A DNA stretch of 64,000 bases, taken from Plazaster borealis. Its lineage: Eukaryota > Echinodermata > Asteroidea > Forcipulatida > Labidiasteridae. Under the pieces are notes generated by a model that worked only from the letters and a program-made list of their open reading frames with translations, had not been told where the DNA came from and did no database searches. Positions 11,701 through 26,700 of this stretch are shown one piece after another. Position numbers and translations under genes: made by a program. How positions within the stretch are numbered: the first letter of the stretch is position 1; every line of letters starts with the position of its first letter. The DNA lies in assembly GCA_021014325.1 (NCBI GenBank), contig CM037472.1, forward strand, positions 30,714,234-30,778,233, read 5' to 3'.

Positions 11701-14700
11701 CCGCTGTGAAAGTGCAAAGGTTTTGAATGCGGTTAACCGCAGGAATTAGATCGAGGTTGAATTTCCAGGAGACGAGGAGGTGAGTATGGGAGAAATCCCC
11801 CTTTCATTTCCTTCATCAGGAACCATCGCATTTACCCAAAGTACCCTCATTTGAGTCGGTTCACTTAGTATTGGGGGCAGGTGACATCCCGCCAAAGGAG
11901 AATTTGTTTAATTCCTGCCCCAGATTTAAAGGCATGTACACGTTTGGTAATTACTCAAAATATGCATAACAACTTACTTGGTAACGAGCAACGGAGAGCT
12001 GATGATAGTATAAAACATTGTGAGAAATGACTCCCTCTGGAGTAACGAAGTTTTTGAGAAAGAGGTAATTTCTCACTAAAATAATAAAATACTTCAGGCC
12101 TGAAGCCTTTTATTCCTATCTGAAAGTACACAAATTTGTACAACAAGGGTGTTTTTTCTTTCATCATTTTCAATATTTGAATCTGAGAAAGACTTCAGGC
12201 CTGAAGCCTTTCTCAGGCATCTGAAAGCAAACAAATTTGTGGAACAAGGGTATTTTTTCTTTTATTTTTGATTATTTTCTTGCAACTTCGATGACCAATT
12301 GAGCCCAAATTTTCACAGGCTTGTTATTTTATGCATATGTTGGCATACACCAAGTGAGAACACTGGTATTTGACAATTACCAAACGTGTTCAGTACCTTT
12401 AAAGGTATTATACATCAGGATTGGTAAGGATAAAAACGTAATCTTACTGGTTATGAAGTTCATGCTACATCCGTATGTTTTGTGTTAATTAATTCCCTCT
12501 GAAATGAAGTCATATTCGAGATAAAATGTATCTGAACACCTGATTTTAGTTGTTACAACCAACCACAATTAAGGACAATGTGTTTACATGCTGAAAATTG
12601 TGCATTGTTTTTTCAATATTTCCTCCTGACTCTACAAAGGATTAAGCCCCAATTTAGACAGGTTTGTTAGTTCATGTATTATGGTTGATCACACAAAACA
12701 CTGTCTGCGACTATTTTGTCAGCTCTACAAATCCTTTATAATACTAATGTAGTTTAGACCGGGGAACAATATTGGCTAACGTCTTTGGTTTGTTTGGTGG
12801 TCAGTATTTTATTTCCAATCCTGTCGTTCCTGAGAAAAAAAATCAAATGTAACTCCTTGAAAATATTGATTACAAAACAGTGTGGAACGTAACATTTGTG
12901 AGATAGTGGACACTGAGTAATTGTTTCAAACGTTTTTATGAATTTTAATTTTCAGAAACATCCGTTCACCCTTAACTGAACACAAACAATGCTAAAAGTT
13001 TCATTTAGTAATAGTCTGACAATACTTTTATATAGAGTGGGCCTCAGTTATTGTGTTTATATTTTGTTCTTATTTCATAATTTTTGAATAAGTTGGTACT
13101 ATAGTGCTGTAGCCTAACGTGTTTTTTCCCTTATGTAAGGTCATCGTTTGGTTTTTGTCCACATAAATGCTCATTTATAGGCAAAATTTTCCAGAAAGAT
13201 ACAATAAAAGTCATCTGTGAAAGTTCCAGTTGAATACAGTTTTCAAGAAACGAATCCCTCCACGTTTAGCGAGTTGACAGCGGGTACCAACCGCATCTCT
13301 GACCATATTGGGGGCAACATTCAAACGGACACCGCGGGAATTTTCAAAATTCCCTTGCAGGCGAGCTTTTCGACATAGGCCTACTTTTATTGATTTCCAA
13401 TCAACGGGGGCACTTCAGACGAAATAATTTTGCATGATACTTACTACCATTACCATCTTTATAAAAAGTGTAAGTCTTCGGATAATAATTTCACAATTTC
13501 TTTTCGGGGACAACACCAAAGTATGATCCTTTAAACAATACCTCCCACTATTAACACGCACCTTATGTTTTGAATGGTTGATGCTAAGTTGATTACTTTT
13601 CCCGTCGGTATTATATGCCACTTTAACAATAACCTGTCTATTACAAAAACATTCCACTCGAGTAATAAGTGTTTGTCCCTAGGTTTGTTCCACTAAGATG
13701 TGATTTCCAACATGGGGTAGATTTTCCTCCGATTTCTTTTACATTAGCTACCCCCCCCCCCAAACCTCGTCCCCATGGTTTACTTTATTTCCAATCATGT
13801 TTACAATAGTAAACCCTGGGAGGGAACCCTTGGACCCTGATTGGACAACGACTGGTGTACAAAATTCTAACGTAAACATTTTAAGTTGTACTCATTCAGT
13901 ATTCACCATGTTCACAGCCAGATTATTCTAACTTGCATACGTATCCAAATATTTTGGATATGCAAATGATCCAATACCCGAGTGAGAGAGCGGTCAACTT
14001 CGTACTGCTCGACACACCTTGGGGACGAGGTTGCTATCCCCCACACCCCTTCGTGGCCGTGAACAAGGGAGGGGAAGGGTGCCAGTTGTTGAGGACGGGG
14101 TGACGGCAATCCGCCACCTTCATTAGTGTCAAGCATAGGAGGTTGTACGTGCGTAAGCATTGTTGATTTAAGGGGGCGGTGCCCTTGGACAGCGACAGGC
14201 AACGCCCCTCTCGACAAGTCCTCCATTCATTGTTCGCAATATTAAACTACTATTTTTTTCCCACACGAACCAACATCCGCACCCACGCAGTTCTCATAGA
14301 ATGTGTCTTGCAACGTTATTGCGACTGACAATGTCAGTACCGTACCTTGTTCGACACTACAATCGATACACTGTGAACGTGAATGTTAGCTAAATTGATG
14401 GTGATGAAATAGATTGGCTGACGCCTCAAGTTCATTTTGATATCATGTTTAATAGTTTAAAGTTACCCTTGCTCCCGATCCCAACAACCACAAAATAAAT
14501 AAATAAAATTAGCATATGTGTGGAGCTGTAGGCCTACACTTGGTACCATTCCACCTATAGCGAATGGACAACAAACGTGACTAAGAATACAACAGACAGA
14601 CATCTTTTAAAAACAACCTTGTTTTGAGTAGTTTTTAGAAGATCTGCGATTGATATGTGCCTCAGTTTTAAACCCCATAGTACGGCTGCCTCGAAACAAG

Positions 14701-17700
14701 AAAACTTAACCGGGCAGATTACTGCATCAAGAACTAACATCAATAACAAGTTACCTAAGAACACAAACAATGGCTCGTGTAATGCCGTATATTAGTTATA
14801 GCCTATGCATCGCTTGTGCAAATGTTGATGTTCAGTATACATCCATCGTCCAAGCGAGTAAAACAGCCTATCAACAGATCCTTTTCTAGTGAGAGTCTAA
14901 TAACATAAATACGCCATACTATAAAGTTCGGTATAATTTGACGTGATTTATCGTGATACTTTGGTTATAAACTTTTCAATGTCGCTCACTTTTATAGGGA
15001 ATTTATGACTGGAGCTTTCCTTTTAACTTCTGTTAAGGCCACCACCTGTCATTCATATCAATAAACAATTAAAGAAATACAAAGTATTTATAGCTGCTCT
15101 TTTGCTGTGACAAATATATTCACTAATGCCAACTTCCTCACATGTGAAGAATTAATGGCAATTCCGGGGAGGTCAGGTTGACATTTTGCAACATTTTTTC
15201 CCCGTGAAGGGTTTAGGGTTAAGGGTCAACAGCATGTGTTTCTGCATGTTTCGATTCACTTTACCGGTCTTCGTATCCTAATACATAAATTTTTGACTAC
15301 ATTGGCGTCTTCCTCCATCAACCATGCAGCGACTTTAATACAAACTCTCAAACTGAGAACATACAACACATGGTCAAGCCACAAAGCTTCTTCAAATCTA
15401 CATGTGCATATAATAGCCGTTCTGGTCTTTGCTCTTGTAACATCAACAGGCTGTCAGAGACCAGACCAAGACGGTCGTTGGAGATAGATCATTCGCTGTG
15501 GCAGCTCCGCGAGAGTTTTGAATGCTCAAGAAATCTCCAAACATCTCCATCCCTACAATGCTTCAAATCCAGTCTAAAGATCTTTCTGTTCAATAGAACC
15601 CTTTTTCATAGCAGTGTCACGTTGGTGTGGTGTGATGTTTCCATTGTGATGTGTTGCCGACTATATAATTCAGATTCAGTTTCAGACATTTCATTCAATT
15701 TGGGATGAATATCTGGTTTAGTGTTTCTTTTGTGCACCGTGTTCGTCTTTGGCAGATGTCCGCATTAACGCTAAATTATTTAAATTAAATAATATTATAT
15801 TGCCTTGTATGGAAAAAGCAGATATATACCTTGTCAGCTTTAAACACGAATGGCGCCATTAATCGTACATTTGCAAGAGGTGACTCTGATTGGTCAGCAT
15901 TTTAGATGACGTTTATAAAATGACGTTTTACCGCACTTACTATTTTTGTCAGGACCCAATTTCATAGAGCTGCATAAGCACAAAAAGTAGCTAAGCACAG
16001 CAACATTATGCTTACCAGATTAAGGTTACCAGCCAAAATACCATGTCACAATCATGTACAATTTGTGACTGGTATCCTGCTCATTTCTGCTTAGCAGTAA
16101 ATTGTTAAGCAACATTTTCTGCTTAAGCAGCTCTATGAAATTGGGCCCAGATTTCCTTGTACACGATATACGTTCTCATGCTTGGTTCATAACAGGGACC
16201 AGACTCTCCTAGCTCGGCGCGGTTACATTATCGTTAAACATAAAGAAAAGCGAAATAGCTGCACCAACGTTTGAGAGAAAACCAAACCGCTGAACTTTTA
16301 GAGTGATCTTTCTAAAAGAGCCCACAGTTTTTTATTACAAGAAACTTAAACCCTTTCTGAAAACGATCGCTGGAAAGGTTAAGCAAACAGTAAAGCCGTA
16401 TCCGAGTTAGCATATACGGCTACGTCTACGTCTGACATTGTTAAAGATGCCATGAGTATACTTTAACGCATGATGACGCAGCGCTTCAGCCGTAGCTGTA
16501 GCCGTAGCCGCCATTTCGGACACAGCTCGTTTGTACTTTCAGTAGCAACGAGTCTGGATTGTTAACTGGTTTTAAACAAGCCAAAAACCCAATGATTTGT
16601 GAGTGGGGGTGTTTTAACGCTACACGAAGTATGGACCTGAGAACAAAAGAGGTTTACATAATATAAGGACTTGAAACACTGTGTGGACTGACACAAGCCC
16701 ACACAGTGTTTTTTACAGTGTTGAAGAACAAAGGAATGCCCAACAGAGTGACTGCAACACAGAGCTGTGTGTGGTTGTGTGGTTTGTTTAAAACATTTTG
16801 TAAACTGTGAAGCATTTTGTGTGGTGCAACTTTGAGTACCATAAATTGTGTATTAGTTGGTGTTATCTGAGCAAATAAATGTCCATTCTCATGAGCAATA
16901 ATTTGATGCTATAGCTTGATGAGATTGAACTCGTACCGAGCATAGCTTCATTGAGACGCGCGCCCCTTCTAGTTTGTCAATTTTGTGATCATAATTTCGA
17001 ATTTGTTATGAGTGTGCCGTAACAATCGTATTAATCCATAATGACGACATGTCATTGTATAAGTCTAAAGAATATCCGCGTCCAAACTCACTTATTCTTT
17101 TATCTCCACCATTAATTTGATATGGTTTGTTTATGCTGATGGTCAATTAGATATAAAAAAGAAACACAATCCGGATATTAAGGTACAAGTACGATTGATA
17201 TAGCCGTTTAAATATGATTAATGAGAAAACGGCCTTGCTTAAACGATGAATAAGACTGAGGTAGCCTATGTCAGTTACCGCTCGGTCATTGCCCCCTGTG
17301 TTAAAGCTTTCTTTAAAATAGGCGGTTTTGTATGGGTTTTTTTTTCTTCAATATGTATAGCATCCAGCCTTCTCCTATATCATATTATGTATTCATCAAC
17401 AGAGAATCCCGACTACATTATATCTTTATACAATACAGCTAAAGTTAAGGAATCAGCTAGCAGATTTTGTTTGTACCGGTACATTAAAGATTTTTTTTTA
17501 AGATTTCCATATAGAGAACCTTCTTTTATAATACAGTTTATTTGCTTTAGATCTGAATTTGTACTTTGTATTGTACCTATATATTTCAATCATTATTAAG
17601 CGCTTTGTTTGTCATTGTGAGTTTTAGTTTTACTTGCTTGCAACGATGGCCGGGCGCCATATTGTTTGCCATTCACCAAAGTGCCAAACTAGCTGTGACG

Positions 17701-20700
17701 TCGCAGTGGATTCTTGATACAAAAACATCCTCTAATGGGCCCCATCAAAAAGCGAATCAAAAGGCGAATTAGAATTAATTTTACTTCCGACTGCGAGTCA
17801 TTAGTCATGTATAATCACCGGGAATAAAAAACCAAAGTTTATATTTTAATTCCAATTAAATCTACTTCCTCCATATCCGTCCACAGAGCATTGATTCTGA
17901 TAATTGTTGTCGTCAATGCCCGTTCAAGGCAGCGGTTGACACCCTCAGCGTATAGTAAAAGTTAAGAAAGTAAAACCATTATTCAAGGTGCCTTTTAATA
18001 ATGAACTGCAGTGTAAGCTATAATGTAAGCCAAACTTGCTTAAAGGTTTGGGAATTGTCAAAGACCAGTATTCTCACTTGGTGTATCCCAACATATGCAT
18101 ACAATAACAAGCCTGTGAAAATTTGGGCTCAATTGGTCATTGGAGTTGCAAGAATGATGAAAGAAAAAACACCCTTATTGTACAAATTTGTGTGCTTTCC
18201 GATAAAAGGCTTCTTGCAAGAAGTCTTTTATTATTTTAGTGAGAAATTACCTCTTCTCAAAAACTACGTTACTTCAGAGGGAGTCGTTTCTCACAATGTT
18301 TTATGCTATCAACAGCTCTCTGTTGCTCGTTACCAATTCAGTTTTTATGCTAATATATATTTTGAGTAATTACCAAACGTGTACGATGCCTTTAAAGAAT
18401 GAAATGCAGTGTAAGCTATAAGCCAAACTTGCTTCACGAAACAAATTCGGATGTGTTTTGTACCTTGTGGCAGAATATAGATACGTGCTTTCTATAGTGA
18501 CAAAATAGTGTTGACTATTTAAAGTTTATGTAAAACACGTAACACTTTAGCAAACATGTCACACTAATTTCATGATGAGAAATCATCATTTATACCTAGT
18601 ATAACCCTTGGAAACTAGCAGGAAAGTTGCCCAAAACAATGCTCCCTATATCTTTGCAAATGTGCACATGGTGGCAATTGTGCCTTTGGGCGTGTCGTGG
18701 CCGAGCGGTTAAGAGCACCGGGCTCGAGCTCTGGTGTTTCTGATCAGCAGGGTGTGGGTTCGAATCCCGGTCATGAAACTTGTGTCCTTGAGCAAGATGT
18801 TTTACCATAATTGCTTTGTACTTCGGATGAGACATTAAGCCGTAAGTCCCGTGTACTAGGATTGGTAGTGTGCGTTAAATAACCCAGAACCCTTATTGTA
18901 GAAGAGTTGGATTAACCCCAGTGTTTCTGGTTCACATCAAGCACCCTTGTTCACAGGTTCCCTCAGGCTTGCGAGCTACAGTGATTAAGTTCACTTATAA
19001 GGCATCCTTGGTTCCATCACCAGAAATATATGATAATAATAATAAGACCCTGTGAGTGGATTTTCTGCAAACGGTCTGTATTTTATTGCACTAAGCGCTG
19101 AGAGTCTTTACGTTCAATCAAGCTCAGCACCCAAGCTCATTAGCACAAACATTATATGCATAGCATGAAAAGGTTACCAGTCAGAAAGTCGTGTGATGTA
19201 GTCAGTTTGTGACTGTATACTAGCTTAGCAAATCAACGTGGATATTTGCCCCGTTAATAATGTAGGTTTCCCTAGTCACTTTCAGCAAAGAATAAATGCA
19301 TTCAAATTTATGCGTGTTTCCCTATTTCATTCAAACTATATGGTTTAGTTTTAGCGACTATTGCATTCAATTTTGTTTTCGTGCACCAATGATTTCTTAT
19401 TTAGGTTCGTTCAAGTCATTCAATCTCATTTACAGACACATTCAAGACTATAAATTTTCACCAGTTAGGTTACGTGTTGCAATTGATGAAATTGAATGGT
19501 TGACCAGCCTCTTGCTGTTGGCTTCTACCAAATTGAATGATCTTTGCTGCGTAATATTTCACCAGTGAATGCTAAACGGTTGAAAATACTCCTTTTTTTA
19601 CTGTGGAATGCTGATGCAACAGAGCATTGATTTTCAAACGAAATTGAATGAGCTGGGTGTTAAATTGATTAATTATTTTTTAATTGGCGGGAAAATCTGA
19701 TAATAGATAGTCTGTATAGTTGTGTGCACTATAACAATTCCAGTGTCCAAATATTGACCCGAGGAAGGATCCAGATGGGCCGTATTCATTTCGTGGTCAG
19801 TATGATCCGTTTTGTGGTGTCACGATGACCCAAAACCTGAATTTAAAAAAACTAATTTTAACTGACCGGATTCCTGGTCAGCTCGACCCGGAACTGGGCC
19901 CAATTTCATAGAGCCGCTCAAGCACAAAAAGTAGCTCAGCACACAAAAATTATGCTAACCAGAATAAGGTTACCAGCCAAAATAACATTCCACATGTACG
20001 ATATGTGGCTGGTATCCTGCTCATTTGTGCTTATCATAAATTTGTTAAGCAATTTGCTGCACGAGCAGCTTTATTAAATTGGGCCCTGGGTTGGGCTCTG
20101 AAAAGAACTGGCGGTGAACTTTTTGATCAGTTTAGCCCACTCAAAATAAAGTCGCTTCAAGAAATGCCTTGAAGATCGACAGACTTTGACTTACTCGATA
20201 AAGAGTATTAAAGAACTGCGAGAACCTACACTTGTGGCAGCGTTACCGAGTCGCAACCTTCTATTGCACGACGTCATAAGCCTAATCTGAAAGTGTCGCT
20301 TCTAGAGATCTCACAAATTCTGAAAACTGAATATCGAAGAAGTTATCGGATTACGAAGAGGAGACAGGGTTTCTTCTAAAATGTACAACAAATGTGTCAT
20401 TATTTTTTATCCCTTGTGTCATTATTCTTTGGTTTGTTTTTTCTTTACTCGGGCTTGCTTGACTTGCTTTATCACAAATCAAAGAACACCACCCCATGTT
20501 ATCTTATTTGTATACGTATACAAAGCAAGACAGAGGACCAGTCTATATTCAACTCCAGTCTCGATTAACAAAGTAGAAGAATAACACAAGATAGGTCCAT
20601 CATGATAAAAGTCCGTATAAGAAAAGTGAATCACAACAGCAGCAAAACTGACTTGTGTTCAAGTTGACATGCTTCCCTTTAAATAACACTCAACTACCTC

Positions 20701-23700
20701 TGATGTAAGTGGGTATCGCAAGCACGATCATTCACCTCCAAAGGCATTCACCTTTTCCTTCAATCCACTGACATAGCCCTACATACATGTAATTGCAATA
20801 ATAGTATCCTGCCGTCTTGGATTTGGTAAATATTGTAATAGGGGCTGTTTAACCCATTTTATTCATTCGCACGCCCCGATATCGTAGAATTAAAATAATA
20901 CGCGCGGGCAGTAATCCGAAAGGGGGTTAGTCAAGCACTGATACTGGTCTCGGTTTCATAGAAAGTATAAAATAAAACCACGCGGGGCCGCGGGGGGACG
21001 GCTGGATCGAAGGGAGCCGGTGGGTAGCGGGGCTTGGAGTGGTTTAAGACAGCGGCTTGACTAGGGAGAAGGTACGGGGAGAGGATCTACGAGGGTGTGA
21101 GTAGCATTGGGGGAGACCCGTGTGCGAGAGGGCGGCTTTTCAAGGAGAGAGAAACCCCTTGAAATTCCTCGCCCCCATTTATTGATCCGCTGGTAAGCAG
21201 GCCGTTGAACCTGGCCTGAGGAGGGGACGGGGGAATCGGGTCCATACATGATGCTGGATGGTCGTGGGGGGAATGACCGGCAGACCAAGGGGAGAATAAG
21301 GCCTCCTCATTACTCAGTCTTTTTCCGAAGCTAATATTTTGTAATCCAGGAACATGGGACAGGATTGAGGTTATTGTCACATTGTAGTTTCCAATCTTTC
21401 CTTTTCATATCTGTTTAATATTCATTGCAATTATCTAACTTATTTTTCCTTCAGCAAGGTTTTCGTATAAAAGTGAGAGATAAATGGGTTTTGTTTATTT
21501 CATTAATTAATTTGAATTCAACTGTGGAACTCTACGGATGTATAGGCGGCCATATGTTAACTTTTGACGGCAAACTTTTTTTGATATTATTACAACGGGT
21601 ATTTCACTTTGCAAGGCTTCTGTAAAATCCGACTGAAGTAATAAATATTTTTATAATTTTTTAAATCAAAGGGCAATTACGGGGCCTGTTGCGAGGAATT
21701 TATTTGTCATAGAAACCTATAAACTGTAAGCTAGAAGGCCCGGACAAATTATGGCAAGGAATATAAAAAATTGAGTTACAACGCCAGCTGGGAAGTTGTT
21801 TTTCCGTATAATTTTTATTTTGGAGCCTTATTCGAGGGAAGGGCATTCGTCCTTGCCGATGAATTTGATGCTGTTTTTTGACATATTTACTGCGTGGTAA
21901 ATTCTGTGGTGAATTTCCAGAGGGCACCGTCGTGATGGATTTACAGTCATTTAATTTGACCACGGGGATACGATTCGTCACATAATACGTCATTTCTGTC
22001 ACAACGACAGAAATATCCGGGCATGTGAATTGACAGCTCTTTATTGTCGGGCTTATAATGTCCATACCACAGAAACTGAAGCCAGTGCGAAAACTGATTT
22101 AGCGACTTTCTGATTTTCGATGTTCGTGTAATTTTCGAGGAATGCGTCCTTTGGCGTGTGTGTACGGCTGGCCTAATTGCCAACAATTTAACAGACATAC
22201 ATAAATCACGATTTGGGGGGGGGGGGGGCTTCTCTACCCTTGCCTTTATCGATTCATTGCTCGCAGCGGTGATGCTCGGCCATGACAGCGGTGTTGAAAA
22301 CATCTATACGAAACCCGGCCAGGGGTACGGACGGGTGTAAATCGATGGGGACCCAAAGCGTCCGATGAACCCGCCGGCGTTGTCAATGACTCCGTTCGTG
22401 AGTCAGCATGGTTGCCCGTGAACTCAACAATGAACACCGAGCGGCAGTTTTTAGATATTTCCATGATGGAAATTGGTTACCCAAGGCAAAGCGTCATGTC
22501 TTGATTCTCAATTCGTTTCCTTGATAGGCGGGAGCTCATGAGGGTAAACTGTATTTGACCCCCGTCTCTACAACTTTGGATCATTTGAAGATGAGTCGAA
22601 GAGGGCCCAATCCAAGGTTTCAGACAACTTTATTTGACCCCGAATATTAGGTTTTTGAAAGCACGGCTGACTGAGACTCAAATGACGGTTTGGGAGGAGT
22701 ATACCCGTGTAAAAATCTAGATTTTGTTGATTGTTTTAAGGTTTTGTTTAATGTGTTGTTGTTTTGTTTTGTTTTAGTTTTTGGGGTTTTTTAAGTTAAT
22801 TTTCAGATGATGGCCAAATGTTAAAGCTGCTTGACTCAGCTCATGACTATCGTAGAGCTAACAAGGGCAGTATGACGTACCCTGTTTACGGGAGCTGAGA
22901 CATATCTATTGATAAAACATTAAACATATTAGGCCTACCGCCATAGAATCATAACCAGTTCTCATGTACAATCGGTCCTTAACCCCCGTGCATATTTCCC
23001 CGTCTTTACAAACTTTTACGAGGTCAATAAAACCATTTTTCAGTTGGATGCTTCATGTAGGATTTTCCCACTCGTTCCAAAAGGCACCTACGTGCAAAGT
23101 ACAATAAAATTCACACCGGAATGGTTTTAGAACTCCAACAATAGTTGTTTGGGATTTGTTCTTCTTTTTCTTTTTTAAACAAAGTGCAAACAAAGTTTAA
23201 CCACCTCTGCCTGTTGAAAGTTATCACGGTTTGTTGAGTGTCTCTGCCCTGTACTGCGCTGAACCCCAAATTCGCAGTCTCATTTCTGAACGATTGACAC
23301 CAATTTTTCAACTGATTTATGAAGAGCCGTTAAGTCTAAACGTGGACAGTGAACCGATGGGTCTATTGACATTGAGTTTATCGAACTACTTCAGATTATT
23401 TACTTTTGCCCGATGGGTGGCATTTAATTTTCTAACGCCCTCTTTGTTTGGTATGCAATCGGCACACACCCATTTATTTTCTGTACGTCAGAACAAATCA
23501 AGTGGAAATTATTTTTGCCGAGTGTGATTTTTTTGTTTTCATTCAATCAGATATCATCCTCTTGAAGTTGAGTCAGCTACAATTCCACTATGAAATGGAT
23601 TTATGGATTAACCTACCGGTCATGTCCGTGGTTTGGGCACAAGTAACTGAATTTAGTCACCGGGGGGGGGGGTGCCATAGAGATTTTGTAGGGGGCACTT

Positions 23701-26700
23701 TGTTTGGACATAATAGAGACCCTGGGGATTTTTCTGGGAAAGTTGATGGATGCTTCTTTCAATTGGTAATGCCACGTGGCCGTTACAAAAGTGACAGTTC
23801 TCCTATTGCTGTCCGAAAATGACATATTGTTTCGTATGTATCTTGTTTACCATTGGGAGAAATTGAAAATGTCTCAATGTTGTGGGAGTATTGACTGAGG
23901 AGGGCAATGCACCCCATACCTTTCGCCGTCCATGCTCGGCCTTCTACCTCAAAGGACCCCACCGCTGTACACCTGCAGAGACCCTCCACGGCCGTTCAGC
24001 TTCAACAACCCCGCACCTTTCACAGAAAAGAAAAGGAGTATCAATGACAGTAACTGGAGGCTTGCTGAGGGTGCTGTTGCCAAGAATACATGGACCTTGA
24101 CGCAGAGTTCATTGGTAACACCCCTTTATTTGTTACCGTACATGATGCCTTTACAATGACACGCCGGGACGGCTGAATCGCCTACCCAAGCTCGTGCTTG
24201 ATGTACAGCTAACATCATGAGGTTCAACGACCGACCAGTCATCCACCGCAGCAGTTTTACGTGAAATTGTCACAAACCCTCGTTAGTTTAAATTCATAGA
24301 GGACTTTGAGATTATTTGCTTAAGAAAATACTCCCGTTAAAATGCCATTATAGGGGCTTTAAAATGTTTGATGTGTCAGCTAAAGATAATCCACAGACGA
24401 GGTACCTAAAAATCAAGGGGTATCTTGCAAAGAGCCACCAAATTTCATGATACCACCATACGGCACAGAATTGATTTTTCAAGGATGTCCGTAGGTAAAG
24501 CAATTGTCAGAAATGGTTTCGTTTTTGTTTTGTTTTAAATAAAAGTCAAGTTGACTCAGAATTAAACTGTTCGGATGTTTGTTGGGGTGTTGGGGTGTTT
24601 GTTTGTTTGTTTTTGTTTTGAGTTTTTAGGGGGGGGGGGGGTTGCATGGAAGAATTTGCCAACATCCCGACCTGGTGTACCTTACATTATATCGTTGACC
24701 AAAGAAGAAATTTCCTCCACTAGGACCAGCTAATGCAGTTTGCAAACATCACACATGTTGTATCCTAATTTTTATTCAAGGAGACAAACAAAGTCAATAT
24801 TGTGAAATAAATTCATATCCCGATTCGGAGACCCTGTACGCATGTTAGTATTATAATTATTATATATTTCTGGTAACAAAACCAAGGATGCATCATAAGT
24901 GAACTTAATCACTGTAGCTCGCAGGAAACCTGCAAACAAGGGTGCTTTCTATGTTTGCTAACACCGGGGTTAACCCCTACTTTTCCATGATAAGTGTTCC
25001 GGGTTATTTTTACGTGCCCTACCAACCCTTGTGCACGGGGCCTACGGCTCAATGTCCCATCAGAAGGACAAAGCAATGATGATAAAGTATTTCACTCAAG
25101 GACACACGAGTGACCGGGACTCGAACCCCACACTCTGAGTTGGAGTCCGGTGCTTGGCCGCTCGGCCACGACACCCCTTTCATTGATGGGTCATGATTCA
25201 AAGACAAAATGCCTGTATTATAGAAGTTTCGCCATCGCATCCCTATAATGTGAAGTTGTACTCTCCTCTGTGAAATAATATTGAGTTGCATTTTTTCTCT
25301 ATTTCTTCAGATCTGTGGGGTGTGGTCAACAACGCTGCCGTGAACGGTTTAGGGGAGCTGGAATGGATTAGCCTGGACACCTTCAAGTCTGTTACAGATG
25401 TCAATCTATGGGGCAATATAAGAGTTATCCAGGCTTTCCTGCCCTTCATCCGTAGGTGCAAAGGTGAGGCCTATCTAGGGCAGTGTGGTTTGCCAGTAAA
25501 AAAATACTCTTGGTTAATCGAAGGGATGGCTTATTATGGGATATATTTAGGGGCTGTAGTGTCACCACAGCGGCCTTTCATCTACGCACCACAGACCCAG
25601 TGGGTTGGCTTAAATCTGTCAAATTTTGACAAAATCAATCCCTTAACATAGAAACCATTGCCAACATTATGGAATATAAGACTAGATTTTCCGAAATATA
25701 GTTATGACTGCGTTTTTATATCTACCATTTTTGACTGGTTTCCTGCTTATGTTTGCTAAGCTGAAATTTGTTAAGCAATATTTTCGGCGTAAGCAGCTCT
25801 TTGAAACTGGGCCCTGCTTTTAAGCAGATAAGTTTAAAATAGTACTTTCTTTGGTAATGCCCCCCCCCTCCCCTTGAAATCCTTGCTCCACCTCTTGAAG
25901 GACAAGCACTGCTGGAGGGCAACGACCCGGAACATTGGCAATTGACCCAGGGAGGGGCTCAGGAAGGGGAAGACTTAAGACAGGTGTGAGGGGTTAGTCC
26001 TAGGGGGTCATTTGGGTCTAGAGTCGGTCATCGGATGTGAATATGAAGACAATGAAGAATGATGTGATTGGCCAGAGCTTCCTCAACTACAGGTGCAATA
26101 GGTTTTGTTTCTCCAGTGTTCTACATTTAGCTGTCGGTCAGAATGCCCTCTGTTCCCGAGAATAATAGCCCACAGATGTCTGTAAAACGGCTGGCTTTCT
26201 TCAAAAATAATAACAACATTCTGAACGGCTGTAAACATGGGTTGTTTTCCATGACTGAACTTAAGAGGTAGCGGTTGGCATCGCGCAATATTCCGAGCGA
26301 CATTTTGAGAAAATGTAAATGAGTTGCCGTTACATTCGTACGCATTCATAGAATTGAAAAACAACTCAACCGACCAACTAAACATTCGAAGGGTTAACAA
26401 TGTTAGTATTCGGTTATCCCGTTTGTCTTTATTCACTATCACTTATTTGACATAGTTGGGAGAAGTGGGAAGAAGTTGGGAGATGTGAGACATCTTAAAT
26501 ATCGAGGTTTGTATTGATGCTCCTATATGTAGGATTGAACGGTAACCGTTTGACGATAGGGGGCGTCGGAGGACTGCAGTCGCGTTTTAAAGTTATTTGT
26601 ATTTTGTTGTAACCATAAGATTTCCTGAGGGTTATTGGTTTTAATCTCAAAGCATACCTGAGCCTGGCATAAATATTTCTTTATCCAAGATAATTTCCTT

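Larger units (their letters stand above)
8715..25310 (+). other. Intron 1 of the BDH1-like gene (16.6 kb), repeat-filled
   Basis: This is the interval between the exon 1 donor and exon 2 acceptor. No exon with recognisable protein similarity was seen in it on either strand. It holds MITEs of the TTAA and GGGCCCAATTTC families, a TA-flanked element, a 270 bp MITE, a decayed LINE tail and two SINEs, all listed separately. Stretches 12403-13760, 14034-15380, 16150-18000, 20097-24847 hold no gene I can support. Within them are G or C runs of 8 or more and a purine-rich GC-richer patch near 20980-21300. Confidence 0.8.

Noticed and set aside
18691..18780. Possible tRNA(Leu/Ser) gene
   Set aside because: A and B boxes are good, but the acceptor stem does not pair and the same head recurs with a shared body at 24848, 27926 and 57385, which defines a SINE.
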